NCBI RefSeq assembly: GCF_003597395.2
Contig: NC_133782.1
Location: 4,482,096-4,546,095, forward strand
Reading direction: 5' to 3'
Source: Chelonoidis abingdonii
Lineage: Eukaryota; Chordata; Testudines; Testudinidae
DNA: 64,000 nucleotides
Below the pieces are notes generated by a model. It was not told the DNA's origin. It made no database searches and worked only from the letters and a program-made list of their open reading frames with translations. Made by a program: the position numbers and the translations under genes. Below, one piece after another: positions 1 to 11,658 of this stretch; position 1 is the first letter of the stretch; the number at the start of each line of letters is the position of its first letter.

Positions 1-153
1 TTTAGCGCTACTCCTCTCGTTTGGGAGGAGTTCCGAAATCGATTTAAGGAGGCGGTAAAATCGATATTAATGACGACGTCATGTGAACGGATACAGCGTT
101 AAATCGGTATATCGGCCATTAAACCGATTTAAAGTCGCAGTGTAGACCTGGCC
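1..153. mobile_element. Harbinger-type MITE, cut by the window edge
   Basis: The stretch ends in a terminal motif reading, on the reverse strand, GGCCAGGTCTACACTGCG. The interior is rich in TTTAAATCGG/CCGATTTAAA palindromic pieces. Short non-autonomous DNA elements with GGCC-TGTCTACACT type ends are abundant in turtle genomes. The left end lies outside the window, so no target-site duplication can be read. Confidence 0.55.
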
Positions 154-2332
154 AAAGAGCTGACAAGAAGATGTGAGCTCAGCCCCAGGCCCCGCCCTCA
201 GTCCATCTCTTCCCCCAAGTCCCCACACTCACTTCGCCGGAGTCGGTGCCTATGTTTGGAGGTCAGGAAATTGTTACAGTATTCACAAGCCTGGCAGGAT
301 TCTATTTAAACCGGCCAATTTCTGTGTCAACCTCCCTTTGAAAACTGATGGAAAAAAATACCCCATGGCTATGAATGGAAATGTGCAGCCATCAGATGGG
401 TAAAACCATTGAAAGGCTGCAAAACAAAGTAAACTAAATCAAGACTAGCGCAACCCCCAGACAGAGGTTAGGGGTAGTATGCAGGAGAGTTATGAGCAGA
501 CAGGCTGGTGACAGAGAGAGGGGCCGGCGGACGCTTTTTCCAGCAGAAGCAATCTTGTTTGCAGCCGAGAACCACTGAAAAATTTGTCTTGGACACAGGG
601 CTAAAAATAGTTGTGATAATCAAGGAGAAATTAGGGCCAACACCTGCAAAGTTGGCAGACTAAAGTTAGACTCCTGAATTGCCCGTCAATAAAGGTGGCC
701 TGGTTTTCTGAGGTACAGGAGCACTTGCTGAGGGGAGGAGCCTCTATCTGGTTTTTGGAGGCTGACTTCAGTCGCCCTGATTTGAAAGTACCCCTCATGA
801 GTGCCAATATTATCCACGACAAATGAAATAAGAACAGAATTCTGCCAAGGGCTTGGTAGTTAGCAAAGGAAAACATAAGCTACTGAAAAATCTCCTGGGG
901 CTGGGAAAACACAGGCCTGTGCTGGGAAGTTATTGAATCTTTCCATGGAAGAGACGGTTTCACCGAGGGAACTTCCCCTGCTTCTTGCTGTTCCCCAGGG
1001 AGGTGTGAGGGTGGTTTTTGGTGTCTTCCTTGGGCATGGTTTGGAATGGGTGTGAGGTCTCAGTAGGGCCCTGCATATTCAGGGCAATGCAGGTGCTTCT
1101 GAACCTGGGGATACTGCATTTGCATGAGTCACAAACTGGAGATCAGATAGAAACTGGGCAAGACCCAGTCGCCTGCTGCACAGAGACATCCCTCTTAGGG
1201 AGCCAGTAACCCACAAATCCTGCTGCAGGAAGGTTTGCCATGTTTCACCTGACCTCAGACACTGGAGCTACTCTTTGTTTTATAGCCCCCTGTCCCTCCC
1301 AGTGCACCCCTTTGCAACCCAGATGGAATCGCAAGGGTCCCCATCAATGATCCCCTACATTATTCCCCATCCCCCCATGAGGACCCATGTCTCAGGCAAT
1401 ACTGTCTGATGGAGGAAGCTGTAAGCCACCCTGTGTTGGCTCAGGGTTAGCTCCTTCCCTCCCCCGTTGTTCTGGGCCCACTTAATGATCCTGCTCTTCC
1501 CCCATGCTGAGTGCTGAAAGAGGAACCGTGACCCCCAGCTGTCTGCCCAGTGGTGCTTGGGGTTATTTTAGGTTTTGAGAAAAGAGGAAGATTGTGTCTG
1601 GTGAGCGGCTGTTTTGAGGAGTAGGAAGGCGATACCCTTGCAGTGGAGTGGTGAGGGGTGTCAGAAGGTCTGAGAAAGAGGAACGCCTCTTGCAGTCACA
1701 GAGGCACTTCCCTCTTGGCTTCTGCCTGAAAGGTACAGAGGCTACAGCCTACCGGAATGAAGCAGAGAGAAGTTCAGGCGCTAAACAAAGAAAAGAGGAT
1801 CTGGCTCACCTGATGCACAAGTGGGGTTTTCCAGCCAGTAAAACCTGTGACTTCCCAATAGATCCAGCTCATGTCGTCTCTGCTCAATGTGAAGGCTCTT
1901 AACCCGGGGTGATACAATGATCTAAGCATCAGGCAAGAAATGCCTAGAACCTTTAGCATCTCTGGTTGAATGCCGAGTATGAGTCTCTCCCTCCTCCAAA
2001 GGGAATTAAATTGAGTACCAGGCTGGATGAGCAATTAAAAACCCAGTTCCTGTTTGTTCACTGTGACCTTTAAAGATATCAAGGTTTTGAAGAGTGGGGT
2101 TTGCTCCCTGTCCTTGGGCAAAATGTTTCCTCCCCCTCCCTAGCATGCTGTGTGCTGGCTGCTACCCACCACCCCAGAGAGGGCTGCATTCCAGGGGCAC
2201 TTCCTGAACATAGGGCCTGATCTTGAGAGATGCCAAGCGTTGATTCCAGTAGGAATTGGGGATGATCCGTATATCTGAGGATCATGCCCTTTATCTGAGC
2301 ACAAATAACAAGGTAGTTTCAAAATGTGATGC
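154..2332. other. Intergenic DNA, nothing recognised
   Basis: Short open frames on both strands show no family resemblance and no splice-bounded coding signal. No clear repeat boundary was seen. This is presumably spacer upstream of ABHD16B. Confidence 0.5.
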
Positions 2333-2359
2333 TTTCTTTTCTTTTCTTTCTTTTCTTTT
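2333..2359 (+). repeat. CTTTT/CTTTC simple repeat
   Basis: An uninterrupted pyrimidine tract built from CTTTT and CTTTC units. Simple microsatellite. Confidence 0.8.
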
Positions 2360-2697
2360 GACATCACAGCAGCAGGCACCCAAGCAGCTATGAGGAGCGG
2401 GGAACAATAAACGTGTTTTAAAAAATCCATTTTTAACTTTACTTCTGTTTTCCTGTTGAGTCTAATAATGCCTTCCTTACTGATGCACAGAGGTACATGG
2501 GGTTCTGTGCAGCAGCATTACATAGGTTACAGAAAGTGAATGCTCTCTTACACTCAATGGGGTTATTGGAGATCAAAGAAAGGGGTATGGTTTGTAAATA
2601 TAATGGGCTTCTTTTGTCATTAAAACTGTCTCTGATCTGCCAGGAATGTGCCAGGAGCAGCTGTTCGGCAGTGAGGGGCAGTTTTGCAGTTTGTTGT

Positions 2698-2754
<57 letters not shown>

Positions 2755-2978
2755 AGGGGGTGTATAGGGATAGATAGATAGATAAAGGGGGTGTATAGGA
2801 ATAGATAGATCGATAAAGGGGGTATATAGGGATAGATAGATAGATAAAGGGGGTGTATAGGGATAGATAGACAGATAGATAGATAGATAGATAAAGGGGG
2901 TGTATAGGGATAGATAGACAGATAGATAGATAGATAAAGGAGGTGTATAGGAATAGATAGATGATAGATAGATAGATA
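2698..2978 (+). repeat. GATA microsatellite grading into a 31-bp minisatellite
   Basis: About 14 perfect GATA units are followed by six copies of a core resembling AAAGGGGGTGTATAGG, separated by two to eight GATA-type units. The cores start near 2753, 2784, 2815, 2846, 2893 and 2936, so the first four are spaced exactly 31 bp apart. The minus-strand frames rich in Ser-Ile-Tyr-Leu are by-products of this repeat and are not genes. Confidence 0.9.
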
Positions 2979-3422
2979 ATCTCCCGTATAGTAACTCTCG
3001 CGTATCCACACCTCACATGGTAGTTCCTTTAGAAGACACCTAGTGGTGCTCAGTGAAAACTGCACCCTGGTTTGCCGGTTGCTAGCTGACCCTAGCACTC
3101 AGTGAAGTGCTTGCTCATAATAGAAACTGACCCCACTCATTATTACGCTGCTTTGATTACCTGGCCTGTGGAGACCATGGAGGAAGTGCCCTGTGCATTT
3201 CTCAGGGACATTGCTGGGCTTACATCAGCTTAAAGGGGTACGTCATGGTGGAAGGGTTGTAACCCAGCTAATTAACCTGAAGCTGCTGCTGAGATCTGCT
3301 GAGGAACCTCTCCAATGGAGGCCCTCGGCAGCAACTTGTCCTGTGATTTCTAGCTTTCTGGGAGTGCCTCTCCTTGTGCCCTTTCTATTTCCTTCTTGCA
3401 TGAATGAGGTCCTCAGCTCCCC
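2979..3422. other. ABHD16B upstream region
   Basis: No CpG island, TATA box or obvious upstream exon was found between the satellite and the ABHD16B start codon. The 5' UTR and promoter are unresolved. Confidence 0.4.
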
Positions 3423-4769
3423 ATGTGCATTATATGCTTCACTAAAGCTCTTGGCCATGTGTTTAAAACATATTTGATGGCCAGTTACAACTTTGAGTTC
3501 AGGAGCTGGCCTGTGGACTTCCGATGGGATGAGGCAGGCGGCAAGGACAGCAGCCCTGCCCATCGGGCTGCATCCCAGACCACAGCCAGAGAGGGTCTGC
3601 TGAAATCAGCTCCGCACGGAGGGCCTAGGATCACCCAATGTAACTACCTCCGCAAGATGAAGCAGTTGCCTGGCCAGCTGGTCTGTTATATGGTGGCTCA
3701 CTCCTTAGGCCGGTGGCTGCTTTACCCAGGCTCCCTGTACCTCATGCAGAAAGCCCTGCTGCCTTTACTGGTGAAGGGGCAGGCTCGCCTGCTGGAGGAG
3801 TTTCATGGGAAGCGGGCCAAGCTGGTGGCTCGCGATGGGAACAAGATCGACACCATGTTTGTGGACAGGAGAAAGAGCTCGGGGATGGAGGAGGAGCAGC
3901 GAGGGAAGCAGCTGGTGATCTGCTGTGAGGGAAATGTTGGTTTCTATGAAGTGGGGTGTTTCTCCACCCCACTGGAGGCTGGCTACTCAGCCCTGGGGTG
4001 GAACCACCCTGGCTATGCTGGGAGCACAGGCCTGCCCTTCCCACAGAATGATGCCAATGCTGTAGATGTGGTGATCCAGTATGCCATCTGCCGCCTGGGT
4101 TTCCAGTTGCAAGACATCATCCTCTATGGCTGGTCCCTGGGGGGCTACACAGCCACCTGGGCCGCCAAGACCTACCTGGGGCTGGGGGCCCTAGTGCTGG
4201 ATGCCACCTTCGACGACCTGCTCCCCCTGGCCCTAAAGGTCATGCCCAAGAGCTGGAACAAGCTGGTGGTCCAGACGGTGCGACAGCATTTCAACCTCAA
4301 TGTGGCCGAGCAGCTCTGCAGCTACCCGGGGCCGGTGCTGCTGATCCGGAGGACTGAGGATGAAGTCACCACCACCCGCATCAGTGCCGTGAACCAGCTC
4401 GCTGACATCAGGTCCAACAGAGGCAATGAGCTGCTCCTGCAGCTGCTGAAGTACCGCTATCCCGAGCTCACATCCTGGGAAGGGGAGGCGGCCATCCGTC
4501 AGTGGCTGCGAGCCTCCAACCCAAGGCAGGAAGAGGCCGTCTGCAGACGCTTCGAGGTGGATGATGACTGGTGTGTCAGCAAGTTGCAAGCCTACAAATC
4601 CCATCTCGGAGGTGAAGACAGCTTCCCCTGGAGGGTCGGGAAGGATGTGACCCCCAGGAGAAGGCAGCAGCTGGCCTTGTTTCTGGCCAGGAAGCACATG
4701 AAGAATGTGGAGGCCACACACTGGTCTCTCTTACTGCCCAATGAGTTCCAGATGCCCTGGAAGCTGTAG
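3423..4769 (+). CDS. ABHD16B: Alpha/beta hydrolase domain-containing protein 16B
   Basis: This is a single uninterrupted frame of 448 residues, matching the intronless structure and approximate length (about 470) of ABHD16B. The family is related to ABHD16A, a phosphatidylserine lipase, so a lipid hydrolase role is likely; ABHD16B itself is poorly characterised. The nucleophile elbow GWSLGG is at residues 236-241, making Ser238 the expected nucleophile. Asp313, 75 residues downstream, is the probable acid. The histidine is not settled: His394 and His433 are candidates. An HPGYAGSTG segment at 195-203 is typical of the family. A hydrophobic stretch near residues 86-117 may touch membrane. The ATG at 3423 was chosen because the next residues (MCIICFTKALGHVFK) look like the family N terminus and lie in the same frame as the FRSWPVDFRWDE block. 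TPD52L2 lies downstream on the same strand, as in mammals. High GC in this frame produces shadow frames on both strands. Confidence 0.93.
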   Translation: MCIICFTKALGHVFKTYLMASYNFEFRSWPVDFRWDEAGGKDSSPAHRAASQTTAREGLLKSAPHGGPRITQCNYLRKMKQLPGQLVCYMVAHSLGRWLLYPGSLYLMQKALLPLLVKGQARLLEEFHGKRAKLVARDGNKIDTMFVDRRKSSGMEEEQRGKQLVICCEGNVGFYEVGCFSTPLEAGYSALGWNHPGYAGSTGLPFPQNDANAVDVVIQYAICRLGFQLQDIILYGWSLGGYTATWAAKTYLGLGALVLDATFDDLLPLALKVMPKSWNKLVVQTVRQHFNLNVAEQLCSYPGPVLLIRRTEDEVTTTRISAVNQLADIRSNRGNELLLQLLKYRYPELTSWEGEAAIRQWLRASNPRQEEAVCRRFEVDDDWCVSKLQAYKSHLGGEDSFPWRVGKDVTPRRRQQLALFLARKHMKNVEATHWSLLLPNEFQMPWKL

Positions 4770-4966
4770 CTGGGGAGCGGTGGGGAGATTATCCCAAGAG
4801 AGAGAAAGGCAGAGGCCAGGATTTAACAAGCCGGGTTTCCCTCTTCAATATGCTCATTGTGTGCGTTTTCAATCATTCCCAGCTGAGTGCCCAGTAAAGG
4901 TGAAATGACAAGCTCTGCAGGCTTCAAGGGGCTTTATTTCACCCAGGGGAGAGTGGATGGATGCAA

Positions 4967-4972
4967 AATAAA
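4967..4972 (+). other. ABHD16B: Poly(A) signal for ABHD16B
   Basis: AATAAA lies about 200 bp after the ABHD16B stop codon and is the first canonical signal in the transcript sense. The implied 3' UTR is short, about 220 nt. Confidence 0.6.
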
Positions 4973-4989
4973 GTGGGTCAAAGATTACA

Positions 4990-6808
4990 CAACATGGAAA
5001 ATGATTAGCAAATAGTAGCAGGTCTCTAGGAACGTGTCACAGGCCAGGGAGGAGAAGCTGACTGGTTTTTCACCCTGTCCACCTACCCACCTTGTCCACC
5101 TCCAGCCCTCTCGGCTGCTGCCCTGCAGCAGGGCATTGTTGAGCATGGAGCTGTGACTCACAGACCTGAGAAGTGGGATTGTGACATCACTGTGCTAAGT
5201 AGTGGGACTGGGACAGCAGTGGTGAATTACCTCACCCACTCTGTCGTCCATCTGCCATTCCCCTGCTGGTCCCTTCTCCCAGTGGGCATGTGGGCTCCTG
5301 GGAGTGAGACAGCAGAGATACACCATCACCCCACCTTTCTTCTTCTCCTCGCCTTCTCATTTGCATGCTGCAATCTCATTGGGTGAGTCAACAGACGCGC
5401 AGGCGGACCAGCTCTGGCGCTTAGACATAGATCACAAGGTGTGAGAGGTCTACGCTGTATGGGACACCCATCGTGTTGGAATATTTTGCAGCTAATTGTC
5501 GCATTGCATTTGACACCAGTCAACATTTACTATAGATGGGAAAAAGACGAGTTTGTCCTCACACTAGGGCCTGTCATTCGCTTAACGGCTCCTGCAACAT
5601 TGGTGTGGGACAGTGGGAGGTGTTTGCGGGTGGTGGGAGGTGGCAAGTTTTAAAGCCTTGATATATGGGGTGAGTTTCAGTGCTCAGCACAGGGCTCTCG
5701 GCAAGAGGAGCAAGAGCGCTGATCTCGGGGGATTAGAGAATCTCTGTAGGGAGAGGAGTGGATGATCTCTCTGGGGAGAGATGGGGAGAACTGGGGCTCT
5801 CTAAGGAATGGGATGAAGGTCTCAGGGAGGTGGGGGGAGGATTTAGCTTTTTAACACCAGACAGGGTGACATCAAAAGTCATGTTCATGTAAAACTGCTC
5901 AGTATTGCTAGACATAACTGATGGGACACCCCAGGCACGACCAACACCCTGACAGCCTCTGCAGGGCCTGAGGGAGGGGGTGAGTATAAGAGGCACCTTA
6001 TGGGGGCTGCTGCTGTCACAAAGGACATGGTGAGTCTCCATGGGGGTTGACTGGCCTCCAACGGGAGCCGGTGGCGTAGAGGCAGCTAGGTTGCCAGAGG
6101 GGAGAGCAGGGTGGACCGAGAGCAGCCTGCCACATCTTTGCCCTCACTGCAGGAATCTCGTGCTGCAGCCAGCGAGTGGGTATAGGCAGTGGGCAGCTCC
6201 TTGGAACCCACCAACCCATCTTGCTGCCTTTGCTGGGGGAGCAAGAGCTACTCATGTGGGGAATCACACCCTTGCCCCCACTGGGCAGTAGCAGGCAGCT
6301 GCAGTTGCTTGCCCCGACCAGGAGCAGCAGACGTGGTAAGTGTCCGAGAGATGGGGGCTTTGGATGGAAGAGGGCAGGGACACTAGAGACCCGTGGGTGG
6401 AGCAGAAGGGAAGCAGCACTGGAAGGCAGGGTAAAGAGATGTGACTTGGGTTGGAGAGGGCATTTGGGGCTCCTGGCTGGAGGGCAGGGTGTGGGGAAGT
6501 CTGTAGGGGAGAAAGGATTGGGCACAGACGGCCTTGGTGGCAAGAACTGCTGAGTTCCGCTCCTAGTGCTGGGCAAATTACTTAGGGCCAAGTCCTGTGG
6601 CCCAAATAGAGACTTCAGCAGGTCCACAATGCAGCAAACATGAACTCTGCAGATCTCCCAGCCAAACCATCCCCTGGGGGAAAGGGACAGAACCCTTAGT
6701 GGTGGCTGGGGAGTGGCTCTGCTGCCTTGATGGGGAAATTCTGATCTCCCCAGCATGGAACCCCTTCCCCTGGACTGTGCGCTAGTGAGAAGATATGACC
6801 ATCCACCG
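4990..6808. other. Intergenic DNA, nothing recognised
   Basis: G-rich and polypurine stretches occur around 5700-6550 but no coding or repeat family was recognised. The frames seen here, including the 246-residue minus-strand frame at 6016-6756, are proline- and serine-rich low-complexity shadows. Confidence 0.45.
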
Positions 6809-6935
6809 CTGTGTGCCTCAGTTTCCCCATCTCAGGTGGGGATAATAATACTTGCTCCCCCACCTCATGCTGGTGTTTTAGAGATGTTGAGTTAATTGTT
6901 AGATGCTTCGGAAACGTGAAGTGCTAGGCAACAGT
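6809..6935 (+). mobile_element. MIR SINE fragment
   Basis: It carries the diagnostic MIR core TGCCTCAGTTTCCCCATCT followed by a GGGGATAATAATA block and a decayed CCTACCTCA region. This ancient tRNA-derived SINE is shared by amniotes. The 5' tRNA-like part is missing. Confidence 0.8.
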
Positions 6936-8628
6936 GATATGGCCCTATCAGCGACACGACTTGCTCTATTTGCTTTTATGAGGGCAGGCCAGGATGGCTT
7001 TACAGGTCCCTTATCAGGCCCTCGCCCTTTCCAGCAGAGGGGGAAGGATAGGGGAGAGTGGTGAGTGGGCAGTGAAATCTAGATCAGGGTTTTCTTTTAG
7101 AGGGGTGCTAAGCCCAATTCATTTCTGATTCCAAGGGACTCAACAGACTAGAGGGAGTCTGTCTGAGTGCAGAACAGATGCGGAGAAATGACAGACTGGA
7201 AAGGTTTGTGCCCACCTGGAATGGATTCTGGGTCTGTCCCATGTTCCGGAAGCAGCTGGTGCCAACAGGAGCCTGAGCCCTGGGCAAACACTGGCTTCTG
7301 ATTTCAGAGACGGGCAGCAGGTGGCAGAAGCAGCAGCAGCAGCAGTGCACATGTACTCCTAGGGCTGTGGGTTTCATTTGCTGCTGCTAGTGCAGCTAGA
7401 AAACACACAGGTCTCACATCTGATGAAGAAGGAAGTTTTGTGGCTAGACTCTTGCTGAGCAGGGCTGGCATAAGGTGCACTGCCCCGCGGTGCCCCCTGC
7501 TTTCTCTAGACATGTAGCAGGCCCATGGGAACGTGGGCTCGATTTCACCTGCCTTTCAGAAAGCAGTGGGACGTTCCCTTTGCCCTTCAAGGCTTGCCTC
7601 CCCTCTTCTCCCTCTCTTCATTCCCAGGTGCTCTTGTAGCACACTGCACGGTTGGGAAGCAATGTGTGTGCATGTGTGTGTCGGGGATTAGATGTGTGGA
7701 AAGGGAGAGTACATGCTGCTCCTGTGGGGGCGTAGGAATAAATCTATCAATTATACATGCTCTGCTCATGGCCCCATGCACAGGGAACTGAAAGACAACA
7801 GGGTCCAGACTTGATGCAAATGTCATAGTTTGCTGTTGAATAACAGAAAAGACGACAAACCCACACAGATGACAAGTGCCACAGCAGTGAAAAGGGAACT
7901 CCCGGATAGTATGTAGCGAGCTGGTCTGTAGTGGCGAGAGTGAGCTAAATGCTTCTGCAAAGGGTTGTCTGGAAGTTTAGAAATGAACACATCCCAAAGG
8001 GGAGGCACGCACACTGCACAGTGCTCGCTGCCCTGTGTCCTGGGTGCTGCTGGGGTAAACTCTGCTCTTAGGAACCAGCTTTAAAGGGACCCTGTCAGGT
8101 TATGTGGTTACAGCTCTAGCTATCAATATCAATATCCATCCCAACTGTGGAGGTGAGCCAGACAGCAAAGCCATGGGATACACTGTAGTTACCAGGCAAC
8201 TTGGCTGGGTCCCCTGCACTCTGCCCGCAAATTCATTTCCAGCCTATCTAGCAGCTTTGGATAGACAACATTTCAAATACAACAAATCAGCCTGGCACAG
8301 AAATGGTTTCTTCCTCCCCCTAGATGTGGAGTTGCACCTTCCCTCCCTCAAAACTTCACCATCTAGTGGGGCAGAACAGGGACTAATTAGTGCAGCACCA
8401 GCACCATTTAAGACCCAATGTCTTGAGATCCAGCAAAACTGGAAACAGAAGCTTTATATCGTTGGGAGAGAGTCCCAGCTTCCCAATGGGGGACACACAG
8501 CTCTTGCTCCTACCTCTGGTAGGTCTGAAGATATTGGACTTTAAAATCATATATTTATGTACACCAAAGCTATCTGAGGCTATGGTAGGATGCTTTATGG
8601 CTCCTCCTGAGCCTTGTACATGTGTGTT
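6936..8628. other. Intergenic DNA, nothing recognised
   Basis: A short CAG run occurs near 7326-7346. Short frames on both strands have no recognisable family and no supporting splice sites. Confidence 0.4.
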
Positions 8629-8777
8629 CATGTGGCCAGATTTTCAAAAGAGCTCAGTTCCTGACTAGGCACCTCAATAAAGTGGCCAAATTTTCAATAG
8701 GGCTCAGCACTCAGTGACCCCCTCCCATTGTTTTCATTGGGAGCTTTTGGGTGCTGGGCTGTTTTAAAATTTGGACC
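8629..8777. repeat. Old interspersed repeat with two related half-units
   Basis: Two copies of a GGCCARATTTTCAAWAG motif followed by GGCTCAG lie about 50 bp apart, next to a CATTGTTTTCATTGGGAG segment. The texture is that of an old dispersed element in reptile DNA. Family not identified. Confidence 0.35.
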
Positions 8778-8968
8778 GTAGTAACTCAGGCACATACCTA
8801 CATCGATGGAGGGATGCAAAAAAATAGTCCCAATACAAAATGTTAAGCTCCCTTAAACATTTTTATAGCAAGTTTTCTGTAAACTAACTGGCATGTACAT
8901 GATATGTGATTATGTGGCATAATGGAGTTTTGGGCACACATTTGGGATGACCTTCATAAATTCTTGGC

Positions 8969-9126
8969 AACCTTTGAGCATTGGCCTGCTAAACCCAGGG
9001 TTGTGAGTTCAATCCTTGAGTGGGTCACTTAGAGATCTGGGGATTGGTCCTGCTTTGAGCAGGGGGTTGGACTAGATGATCTCCTGAGGTCCCTTCCAAC
9101 CCTAATAATCTTTGATCTCTATGACC
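8969..9126 (+). mobile_element. tRNA-derived SINE with CR1-like 3' tail
   Basis: The 5' part has a tRNA-like block with a degenerate B box (GTGAGTTCAATCC, 9002-9014). It is followed by the tail GGACTAGATGATCTCCTGAG and GTCCCTTCCAACCCTAATA, shared with CR1 LINE 3' ends, and then a degenerate TGATCTCTATGA end. This composite is typical of turtle polIII SINEs mobilised by CR1. It is 5' truncated. Confidence 0.75.
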
Positions 9127-10437
9127 TCTTGTGAATAACAGGGTTATTACAAACTCATTCTGAGAAAACTTTTATACTCCGCTGCACCATACTGTAGTCT
9201 TGCATGTGTTACTATTGGAAATAATTTTGGAGAACAAACACACTTTCCATCTTTTCTATTTGTTTGCCTTTTTACATGTGCCTTATCTTGGGCAATGAAA
9301 ATAGACTAACGGCAGAAAATCAGAAAGTGAAACTGACTAAAAACAAAACTACAACTGACTAGATATTTCAACAAACCAAACTGCAAAATAAAGAAAAATG
9401 CAACCGACTAGGCTTTTCCTGATCACCTTTCGACTGTTATCAGGCTCTTTTCAGCAAAGCAGAAACTGACTGAGGCACTGATCCTGCAAACACTTGGGCA
9501 CATATTCAAGTTTAAGCTGCTGAGCAATCCTATGGAAATCGAAGTTAAACATATGCAGGGTTGCAGGTTTGCAGCCTAGTGCTGCCAACAGCATAAAGGG
9601 AACAGGGTGAAAATAGAGAAGAGTGTTCTTTTCCTGCTAACTTCTTTCAGTTATCAGCAAAGTGGCGTTACTTCTAACCAGAATAGAGTATTTTTAGATA
9701 GAAGTGGGATTTTCACGGCAATGATGCCTCTTTAATGTTTGGGAAGAGCACTGACATGCTCAGCTGGAAAGTTCTATAAGTATTATTATCATTTATTACT
9801 AATAAAGCCATTCTTTTTAACAAAACCTAAATGTCTGACCTGGCAGTGGCCTCTTGGTATGATATAGAAGAGCATGTTGCTATATATTCTGTGCTCTGCT
9901 TCTCGGTAACTGGGGTATTTCCTACATATAGAGTCTCTGCATATGTCACACACAAATGCACAAACAAATATAGAGCAAAACCCTCATTTTTCAGAGAGAT
10001 TTTTTTCTCTTGTTGGATGTTTGTGTGTCCTTAAGACATGGAGGGTTAGCAAAGGGATCTGCATATCTTAGGGAGGTCCTGATCACTATGGGAGTTCTAA
10101 ATCCTCTGGCAACTAATGGGCAGGAGACTGGAAATGTTTCATTGTGTATTAATGAGCCCTCCTGAGAGTTCATTCCCTCTTGGGAAGGAAACGTAGAATT
10201 CCCCTTGGCAGAAAAGAAGTTTGTCTCCTTGCGGTCACATGGTATGGAAGCCATATGGTTGCTGACAGCAGAGTTGTCTTGAAATGACCTTTGTGGTCCT
10301 GCATAAAGGCTGATAATGAAGGCACAAGATGTGAAGCTGACAGCCAGATGTGGGTTCTCCTTGTGGCAAGTGAAGTCCTAGATGAAGAGAGCTTTGCTAT
10401 TTTCTGCTGTGCTGGGTATGACTCCTTTGTGAAGAAA
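9127..10437. other. Intergenic DNA with one possible old repeat
   Basis: Around 9478-9575, a GATCCTGCAAACACTTG segment and a later GGTTGCAGGTTTGCAG form imperfect inverted ends, which suggests an old palindromic repeat. Nothing else was recognised. Confidence 0.35.
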
Positions 10438-10703
10438 ACAGGAGTACTTGTGGCACCTTAGAGATTAACAAATTTATTTGAGCATAAGCTTTCATGGGCT
10501 ACAGCCCACTTCATCGGATGCATAGAATGGAACATATAAGAGTATATATACATATACAGAGAAGATGCCATACCAGCTCTAAGAGGCTAATTAATTAAGA
10601 TGACCTGTTATCAGCAGGAAAAAACTTTTGTAGTGATAATCAAGATGGTCAATTACAGACAGTTGATGAGAGGTGTAAGGATAGTTATCATATGGAAAAA
10701 GAT

Positions 10704-11246
10704 TCAAGTAGTGTAACGACTCAGCCATTCCCAGTCTCTATTCAAGCCAGAGTTAATGGTGTCTAATTTGCAAATCAATTCAAGCTCAGCAGTTTCTCGC
10801 TGGAGTCTGTTTTTGAAGCCTTTCTGTTGTAGAATTGCCACCTTCAGGTCTGAGTGGCCAGAGAGGTTGAAGTGTTCTCCTACTGGTTTTTGAGTGTCAT
10901 GATTCCTGATCTCAGATTTGTGTCCATTTATTCTTTTGCATAGAGACTGTTCAGTCTGGCCAATGTACATGGCAGAGGGGCATGGCTGGCACATGATGGG
11001 ATACATCACATTAGTAGATGTGCAGGTGAATGAGCCCCTGATGGTATGGCTGATGTGATTAAGTCCAGTGATGGTGTCACTTGAATAGATATGTGGACAG
11101 AGTTGGCATTGGGCTTTGTTGCAAGGATAGGTTCCTGGGTTAGTGTTTTTGTTGTGTGGTTGCTGCTGAGTATTTGCTTCAGGTTGGGGGCTGTCTGTAA
11201 GCAAGGACTGGTCTGCCTCCCAAGATCTGTGAGAGTGAGGGATCAT
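10704..11246 (-). pseudogene. GIY-YIG endonuclease remnant of Penelope-like element
   Basis: An open frame of 180 residues with no internal stop. A Cys-rich knuckle is seen at residues 42, 47 and 50 (PCNKAQCQLCPH), then the YIGQTEQSLCKR core at 94-105, with Arg105 and His109. Glu141 or Glu144 is a candidate for the catalytic acid. This fits the C-terminal endonuclease of Penelope-like elements, which nicks target DNA for reverse transcription. The reverse transcriptase that should precede it is lost, so it is called a fragment although the frame is open. It is not a host gene. Confidence 0.8.
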
Positions 11247-11371
11247 CCTTCAGGATAGGTTGTAAATCTTTGATGATGTGCTGGAGAGGTTTTAGTTGGG
11301 GGCTGAAGGTGAGGGGTAGTGGCATCATGTTATTTTCTTTGTTGGGCCTGTCCTGTAGTAGGTGACTTCTG

Positions 11372-11658
11372 CAGGAGCGGCGCCAGGGTTTTTGGCGCCC
11401 TAGGCGGGGGTCCTTCCACGCTCCCAGTCGTTGGCGCCAATTCTGCGGCGGGGGTGGGGGTCCTTCCGCACTCTCGGTCTTTGGGGCACTTCAGTGGTAG
11501 GTCCTGGAGTAAGTGAAGGACCCGCCGCAGAATTGCTGCCACCGACCCAAGCGCGGAAGGACCCCCTGCCGCCGAATTGCCGCCAAGGGCGCCAAGATTC
11601 CCAAATGCTGGTGCCCTAGGCGACCACCTATGTTGCCTAAATGGAAGCGCCGGCCCTG
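11372..11658. mobile_element. hAT MITE nested in Penelope copy 1
   Basis: The element is 287 bp. It begins CAGGAGCGGCGCCAGGG and ends GGAAGCGCCGGCCCTG, which are imperfect inverted ends of CAGGG type. It is flanked by a perfect 8-bp target duplication GACTTCTG at 11364-11371 and 11659-11666. Removing it rejoins Penelope sequence seamlessly. The short frames inside (GC-rich) are non-coding. Confidence 0.9.

Noticed and set aside
2698..2978. CRISPR-like array of regular 31-bp units
   Set aside because: Units are a degenerate GATA minisatellite without unique spacers, in a vertebrate genome.
2439..3098. Minus-strand frames rich in Ser-Ile-Tyr-Leu repeats
   Set aside because: Direct translation of the GATA satellite in three frames; no gene.
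4233..4721. 162-residue frame antisense to ABHD16B
   Set aside because: Shadow of the conserved ABHD16B coding frame.
6016..6756. 246-residue minus-strand frame
   Set aside because: Low-complexity Pro/Ser composition, no domain, no splice or promoter support.
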